Origin: Prionace glauca
Lineage: Eukaryota; Chordata; Chondrichthyes; Carcharhiniformes; Carcharhinidae
Direction: 5' to 3'
NCBI GenBank assembly: GCA_037974335.1
Contig: CM075755.1
Location: 22,310,561 to 22,374,560 of the forward strand
Length of the DNA: 64,000 nt
Positions 58,676 to 64,000 of this stretch are shown here, one piece after another. The position numbers and the translations under genes were made by a program. The stretch's first letter is position 1. Each line of letters starts with the position of its first letter. A model generated the notes under the pieces. It did no database searches. It was not told the DNA's origin and was given only the letters and a program-made list of their open reading frames with translations.

Positions 58676-59690
58676 CTGCTATATCCCCCTCCCTATATGT
58701 AGACCGCTCATGTGGCTGTCCAAGTGACTCTTAAACAACCCTAGCGTGCCTGCTTCCACCACCTTACTTGGCAGTGCATTCCACATCCCCACTACCCTTT
58801 GTGTGAAAAACTGCCCTCTAATATTAGTCTTATACCTAGCCCCCCTCACCCTAAGCCCGTGACCCCTCGTTCTATCCATTTCTAATAACGGAAAAAGCTT
58901 ACCACCATTTACTCTATCTATCCCCTTCATAATCTTATAAACCTCTATTAGATCCCCCCTCAGCCGACGTCTCTCAAGGGAAAACAGCCCAAGTGCGTTC
59001 AATCTTTCCTCGTAAGACAGCCCTTCCATACCAGGCAACATCCTGGTAAATCTCCTCTGCACTCTCTCCAGGATCTCTACATCCTTCCGGTAGTACGGCG
59101 ACCAGAACTGGACGCAGTACTCCAGGTGAGGCCTAACCAACGTTCTGTACAACTGCAACATCAGACTCCTACTCTTATATTCTATACCCCTTCCTATGAA
59201 GGCTAACATACCATACGCTTTCCTCATCACATTCTGCACCTGCACCGACACCTTCAGGGACTTATGTATCTGCACCCCCAGGTCTCTCTGCGTATCTATA
59301 CTCCGGATAGTTCTACCTTTTATTGTATAACTCCCCTCCACATTATTCCGGCCAAAATGCATCACCTCGCATTTCTCCAGATTAAATTCCATTTGCCATC
59401 TATCTGCCCAATCTACCAGCCTGTCTATGTCCTGTTGCATTGCCAGGCACTGTTCCTCAGTACCCGCCAATCGAACCATCTTAGTGTGATCAGCAAATTT
59501 GCTGATCACCCCACCTACCCCCTCTTCCAAGTCATTAATATATATTACAAATAGTAGAGGTCCTAGTACCGAGCCCTGCGGCACCCCACTGGTGACAGAC
59601 CTCCAATTGGAAAAGGAGCCTTCCACTACTACCCGCTGTCTCCTCCTCCCAAGCCAGTTCTCCACCCATCTACATACCTGGCCTTGTATC
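58676..59690 (-). mobile_element. CR1-like LINE, 5' truncated, open C-terminal frame
   Basis: An uninterrupted frame from about 59,690 to 58,679 covers [49 protein letters not shown] (second Asp of FADD changed to His), WADRWQMEFNLEKCEVMHFG and YCVQFWSPYYRKD, ending SGLHIGRGI. It is a third subfamily. Its truncated 5' end meets the plus-strand LINE head to head at about 59,690. Confidence 0.9.
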
Positions 59691-61284
59691 CCAATGTATC
59701 CCAGATGTTCTGAGGGAAGATGTATTAACAATTTTGAAAAACCTGAGGGTGGATAAGTCTCCTGGGCCAGATGGGATACATCATAGGATACTGTGGGTGG
59801 CAAGGGATGAGATTGTGGAGACTTTGGGTTTGATCTTTGGGTCCTCACTGTTCATGGGGATTGTGCCAGAGGACTGGAGAGTGGCGAATGTTGTTCCTCT
59901 CTTCAAGAAAGGAAATAGGAATGACCCTGGTAATTATAGACCGGTTAGGCCTACTTTGGTGCTCGGTAAGTTAAGGGAAAGGGTCCTGAGGAATAGGATT
60001 TATGACCATTTGGAACGATGCAGTTTAATCCGGGATAGTCAGCATGGTTTTGTGAGGGGCAAGTCCTGCCTCACAAATTTGATTGAATTCTTTGAGGAGG
60101 TAACTAAATGTGTAGACGAAGGCAGAGCAGATGATGTCGTATACATGGATTTTAGTAAGGTGTTTGATAAGGTTCCCCATGGTCGGCTCATGAAGAAGAT
60201 AAGAATATGTGGGACAGAAGGAAATTAGGCCGATTGGATAAGTAACTGGTTGTCTCGTATAGAGAGGGTGGTGGTGAAGGGAAAATTTTCAGACTGGAGG
60301 CTAGTTACCAGCAGTGTACCACAGGGGATCAGTGCTGGGTCCTCTGCTATTTGTGATTTTTATCAATGACTTGTAGAGGGGGCTGAAGGGTGGGTCAGTA
60401 AATTTGCTGATGACACCAAGATTGGTGGAGTAGTGGATGAGGTGAAGGGCTCTTGTAGGCTGCAAAGAGACATTGATAGGATGCATAACTGGGCCAAAAA
60501 GTGGCAGATGGAGTTTAACCCTGATAAGTGTGGGATGATTCATTTTGATGGGACAAACCTGAATGTGGATTACAGGGTCAACGGCAGGGTTCTGAGGAAT
60601 GTGGAGGAACAGAGAGATCTTGGGGTTCATATCCACAGATCTCTGAAGGTTGTCACTTAAGTGGATAGAGCCATGAAGGTGGCCTATAATGTGTTAGAGT
60701 TTATTAACAGGGGGTTTGAGTTTAAGAGCTGTGGGGTTATGCTGCATCTATACAGGACCATGGTGAGACCACATTTGGAATATTATGTTCAGTTCTGGTC
60801 ACCTCACTATAAGAAGGATGTGGAAGCATTGGAGAGAGTGCAGAGGAGATTTACCAGGATGCTGCCTGGTTTGGAGGGTAGGTCTTATGAAGAAGGGTTG
60901 AGGGAGCTGGGGCTTTTCTCTTTAGAGTGGAGGAGGATGAGAGGTGACTTAATAGAGGTTTATATGATGATGAGGGGGATAGATAGAGTGGGCGTGCAGA
61001 GACTATTTCCTCAGGTGGATGTAGCTGTTACTAGGGGGGCAAAACTATAAGGTTCATGGTGGGAGATATAGAAGGGATGTCCGAGGTAGATTCTTCACCC
61101 AGAGAGTGGTTGTGGTGTGGAATGCACTGCCTGCTGTGATAGTGGAGTCGGACATTTTAGGAACTTTCAAGCGGTTATTGGATAGGCACATGGAGCACTC
61201 CAGAATGATAGGGAGTGGGATAGCTCAGCACAACACTGAGGGCTGAAAGGCCTGTACTATGCTGTAATGTTCAATGTTCTAGGA
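59691..61284 (+). mobile_element. CR1-like LINE, 5' truncated, few breaks
   Basis: Starts near VDKSPGPDGIHHRIL (59,750) and covers the full RT: NYRPVRPTLVLGKL, DSQHGFVRGKSCLTNLIEFFEEV, VVYMDFSKVFDKVPHGRL (60,135-60,190), FADDTK-type block at 60,405, NWAKKWQMEFNPDKCGMIHF (60,488). The tail ends 'gtactatgctgtaatgttc'. Breaks include a stop near 60,228, a frameshift around 60,325-60,380 and a stop near 60,658. It ends 90 bp from the D1 exon of gene A. Confidence 0.9.
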
Positions 61285-61371
61285 TACTTTTCACAGTCTA
61301 AAAATGTTCAGATTGCCTTTTGCCTGAATTTCTATTTTCCATTCACATATAGAGCAAGAGTTTTCACTTAC

Positions 61372-61647
61372 TGTATACCGTAATCACCTTTTTGTCCTCC
61401 TTCGACTGAGAATTCTCCGATTTACAGATCACAGTGCATGGTGCTGCAAAATCCCATGCCTCAATACTCGGGAAATAGTCACTGTACCAATTTCTGCCAG
61501 TTATTGTGTTAGGAATTATCCCCGCTTTATATTCCACATTGATTATTGGGTCTGTACATGTGGTAGTACAGTTCACCTCTAAAGAATCTCCAAATTCCAC
61601 AGCTGAGGGGTTTGTGTTGATCCTGATCTCAAATCCAGTTACAATAG
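61372..61647 (-). CDS. Gene A exon: Ig domain 1 (ligand-binding type)
   Basis: 276-bp phase 1-1 exon between acceptor 'tttccttggcag' and donor GTAAGTG. It starts IVTGFEIRINTNPS. The double C-x3-C pairs are NCTTTC and PCTVIC, diagnostic of ICAM D1. VEYKAG places a Glu at the position used by ICAM1 for LFA-1 binding (by-eye alignment). WYSDYFPSIEAWD is conserved with gene B (WIADFFPSVRAWD). The end is KVITVY. Sequon NCT. The first residues following the signal peptide are expected to be A-I-V, since the phase-1 split codon G+CT gives Ala. No signal exon lies within the 2.3 kb to the window edge. Confidence 0.9.
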
Positions 61648-61792
61648 CTGCCAAGGAAACAAATCACAGTAAATCCATGGATATTGATCCCATTCAGTGT
61701 TATTGAGAGTAATTCCTCAAGATAAAAGCACATTTTCTAACTACCTGATTAAGCAGGCCTCTCTGTCAAAAACAAGGCACTAATTATGTGAA

Positions 61793-62807
61793 ATTCATAG
61801 AATCATAGAAATGTACAGCACACAATGAGGCCATTCAGCCCATCATGTCTGTGCTCATTAAAATAGAGCTATCCAGCCTGACCCTGCTTCCTGGCTCTTA
61901 CTGGGCAGTTTCAGCATTCCAAGAGCATACCCAAGTGGTTTTTCAATGTGTTGAGGTTTCTGCAGTGAGTTCCAGGCCCCCACCACTGCCCACTTAGTGA
62001 AAAGATCCCACCACAATTCTTCTTTAATCCTTCTACGTATCACTTCAAATCTATGCCTCTGGCTACTGACCTCTCTGCTAAGAGAAAATAAGTCCTTTGG
62101 AGTTACTCTATCCAGGGCCCTCATAATTTTACACACCTCAATTAAATCTTCCCTCAGCTGCTTTATTCCAAAGAAACAATCTCAGCCTATCTGGTCTTTC
62201 AGGATCGTTCTCCTGTCTGGACAATGTGCTGTCTTTTCATACCCTCTCTGTTGTTTCCACATCCTGTTTAAAACACTATGACCAGGATTGTGTGCAATAC
62301 TTTAATTGTATCATAGCCAGTGTTTTATACACTTGTAGCATATCTGCTCCTATCAGCAATTCTTTGGTTGAAAAGAGAAAGGATTTTTTATATCTCCTTG
62401 TCTACCTAACTGCTACCTTCAGTGTTTATGGACATGTAGTCCAAGTGTTTCCACTCCTTTAACTCCTAACTCTCCAAATGTTATTACTCTTTACTCTCCT
62501 CTGGCCTTACTCATCCTCCCTTAAGTGAATTACCTCACACTTCTCTGGGTTGAATTCTACCCACCTGACCAGCCCACTGATCTCTTCCTGCAGGCTACAG
62601 CTTTCTTCCTTATTATCTAACACACAGCCAATTTTTCATCACCTGTAAAATTGTAATCATCTGCCCTTTATTTAATTCTAAAACATTGACGTATGCCGTG
62701 AGTTCTTTGTATCTCACTGTAAACTGCTTTCCTGTCACAAAAACACCCTCTGGCTGATACTCTTTGTTTCTTGCCAGTGACCAAATTTTTTGAGAATTTT
62801 CTTTCAT
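61793..62807 (-). mobile_element. Old CR1-like LINE, 3' half
   Basis: The 3' end complement 'tagaaatgtacagcacacaatgagg' is followed by antisense coding for DLFTKWAVVGAWNSL (FTQRVVxxWNSL block) and further decayed RT up to 62,807. It is interrupted by a SINE pair and seems to resume at 63,399. It may flank or overlap gene A's upstream intron. Confidence 0.7.
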
Positions 62808-63084
62808 AGAATCCCGGCTCGGGTCACTGCCTGTGTGGAGTTTGCACATTCTCCTTGTGTCTGCGTGGGTTTTCTCCGGGTGCTCCGGTTTCCTCCCACA
62901 GTCCAAAGATGTGCGGGTTAGGTTCATTGGCTATGCTAAAATTGCCCCTTAGTGTCCTGGGATGTGTAGGTTAGAGGGATTAGCAGGTAAATGTGTAGGG
63001 ATATGGGGATAGGGTCTGGGTGGGATTGTGTTCGGTGCAGACTCGATGGGCCGAAGGGCCTGTTTCTGCACTGTAGGGTTCTAG
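62808..63084 (+). repeat. tRNA-derived SINE, head truncated
   Basis: Starts 'atcccggctcgggtcactg', body 'tctccgggtgctccgg', tail 'gatgggccgaagggcctg' and 'gtagggttctagaatcc'. The A-box is missing. Confidence 0.88.
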
Positions 63085-63398
63085 AATCCCTACAGAGCAG
63101 CAGGAGGCCATTTGGTCCATTGACTCTGCACCGACCACAATCCCACCCAGCCCCCATTCCTGTAACCTCACACATTTACCCTGCTAATCCCCCTGACACT
63201 AGAGTTAATTTAGTGTGGCCTCTCAACCTAATCCACACATTGTTGGAGTGTGGGAGAAACTGGAATAACCAGAGGAAGCCCACACAGACATGGGGAGAAT
63301 GTGCAGACCCCACACAGACAGTGACCCAATGCTGGAATTGAGCCCGAGTTCCTGGTGCTGTGAGGCAACAGTGTCACTGTGCCACTGTGCTGCCCCAG
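63085..63398 (-). repeat. tRNA-derived SINE, tail-to-tail with the previous copy
   Basis: Tail complement 'aggaggccatttggtcc', body 'gggagaaactggaataacc', head complement 'gctgtgaggcaacagtg'. With 62,808-63,084 it forms an imperfect inverted repeat of about 270 bp arms. Confidence 0.88.
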
Positions 63399-63600
63399 TT
63401 TTCCATTTTTCCTTAAATCCCATTGGCTTTTACTTTTTTGACCAAGCTGCAGTGTGAGGACGTAGACCTCATCAAACACTCTACCCTCACTCACTTTTCT
63501 TAAAAAATTCAATTAACTTGGTCAGATTCAACCTTCCACGAACAAACCCATGCTGATGAGCTGTGATCAACTTCCGCCCTTCATTTCATGTGGAACCATT
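63399..63600 (-). mobile_element. Old CR1-like LINE, resumed part
   Basis: The minus-strand reading around 63,560-63,440 gives a decayed 'S-A-W-V-C-S-W-K-V' and 'K-K-S-E' pattern equivalent to the HGFVRGKSCLTNLIEFF block ('aacaaacccatgctgatg'). It is the expected upstream neighbour of 61,793-62,807. Confidence 0.5.
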
Positions 63601-63690
63601 TGAAATTACTCATGATAATAAGTCCAGGTTGAGTGTTTTCTTTCATTCATTGGTGTGGAGAATATCATTTTACCTGATGTAGGGAAGAGG

Positions 63691-63880
63691 ATATAGAACA
63701 TAGAACATTACAGCGCAGAACAGGCCCTTCGGCCCACGATGTTGCGCCGACCAGTTACAAAACAATGACCCACTAGCCTAAACCAATCCCTTTTTGTCCA
63801 TAAACCTATCCACAGATCTCTTAAACACCCCCAAACTAGGAGCATTTACAACTGCAGCTGGCAGGGCATATCAACCTGCT
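63691..63880 (-). mobile_element. CR1-like LINE 3' end fragment
   Basis: 'tagaacatagaacattacagc' and 'caggcccttcggcccacgatg' form a characteristic 3' terminus, truncated after about 180 bp. The last about 120 bases of the window hold nothing recognised. Confidence 0.75.
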
Positions 63881-64000
63881 ACTCACATTCCAATGTACCT
63901 GGCCCTGATATATATAAACACAGGTTTTCCTTTCTTTCCGAAGCTCTCTCGGGAGAGCAACACAGCCTTCAATTTTCTCCCTCAGAGGACATCAGGTTGC

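Larger units (their letters stand above)
37333..61647 (-). other. Gene A: ICAM-like adhesion receptor with five Ig-domain exons
   Basis: Gene model of six exons read right to left: D1 (61,647-61,372), D2 (54,958-54,644), D3 (47,174-46,881), D4 (41,307-41,026), D4 duplicate (40,390-40,109), and TM/tail (37,520-37,333). All splice phases are 1 and all borders are GT-AG. The joined codons read through without a stop, with clean domain-end junctions (VY|NRE, TY|SFM, VY|DKP, VT|DKP, VT|DEI). Five Ig domains plus a single TM and short tail match the ICAM1 plan. The signal-peptide exon is not found up to 64,000. The introns hold young CR1 copies in both orientations. A cell-adhesion role as integrin counter-receptor is inferred from family. 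Confidence 0.85.

Noticed and set aside
58676-61284. Twin-primed single LINE insertion
   Set aside because: Both halves reach a complete 3' end and belong to different subfamilies, so they are two insertions.
1071-61647. Rearranging antigen-receptor or IgNAR locus
   Set aside because: The Ig domains are C2/I-set ICAM-like with symmetric phase-1 exons and a TM exon; no recombination signal sequences or J segments were seen.
1-64000. Endogenous retrovirus, LTR element or Polinton
   Set aside because: No LTR pairs, capsid, envelope, protease or integrase motifs were recognised; all reverse-transcriptase signals are of the LINE (CR1-type) kind.

Overview
The window looks like cartilaginous-fish (probably shark) chromosomal DNA. 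This is inferred from the dominant repeats: a tRNA-headed SINE, several CR1-clade LINE subfamilies with shark-like 3' ends, and a palindromic element, all recalled from shark genomes. The host genes are long-intron vertebrate genes. No prokaryotic operon, endogenous retrovirus, LTR element or Polinton was recognised.

Host genes. Two tandem genes on the minus strand encode ICAM/VCAM-type immunoglobulin-superfamily adhesion receptors. Gene A (61,647 down to 37,333) has exons for Ig domains D1, D2, D3, D4 and a second D4 copy, then one exon with the transmembrane helix, cytoplasmic tail and stop. Its signal-peptide exon was not found and probably lies beyond position 64,000. Gene B (8,628 down to beyond position 1) has a signal-peptide exon with a TATA box upstream, D1 and D2; the rest lies outside the window. 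Every splice junction is phase 1, so all exons join in frame. D1 of both genes has the paired C-x3-C signature of ICAM domain 1. D2 is about 98% identical at DNA level between the genes, while D1 is only about half identical in protein.

Layout on the plus axis. 1-8,628: gene B with old LINE pieces and a palindromic element in its introns. 8,734: TATA box. 8,914-10,044: 28-bp minisatellite carrying about 29 exact AP-1 heptamers. 10,045-27,930: intergenic nest of LINEs, SINEs, TIR elements and minisatellites, with a nearly full-length but decayed CR1 at 23,554-27,853. 27,931-34,930: a 149-unit, 47-bp satellite derived from a SINE tRNA-like head. 34,931-37,332: mostly unique sequence. 37,333-61,647: gene A, with a young CR1 reading frame of 845 codons in its D3-D4 intron and a near-identical CR1 in its D2-D3 intron. 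61,648-64,000: old CR1 interrupted by an inverted SINE pair.

Most notable points: the tandem ICAM-like pair, a transmembrane helix of ten consecutive isoleucines written by an (ATC)n microsatellite, a recently homogenised D4 exon duplication, the AP-1-bearing minisatellite upstream of gene B, and two minisatellites that grew out of retrotransposon sequence.
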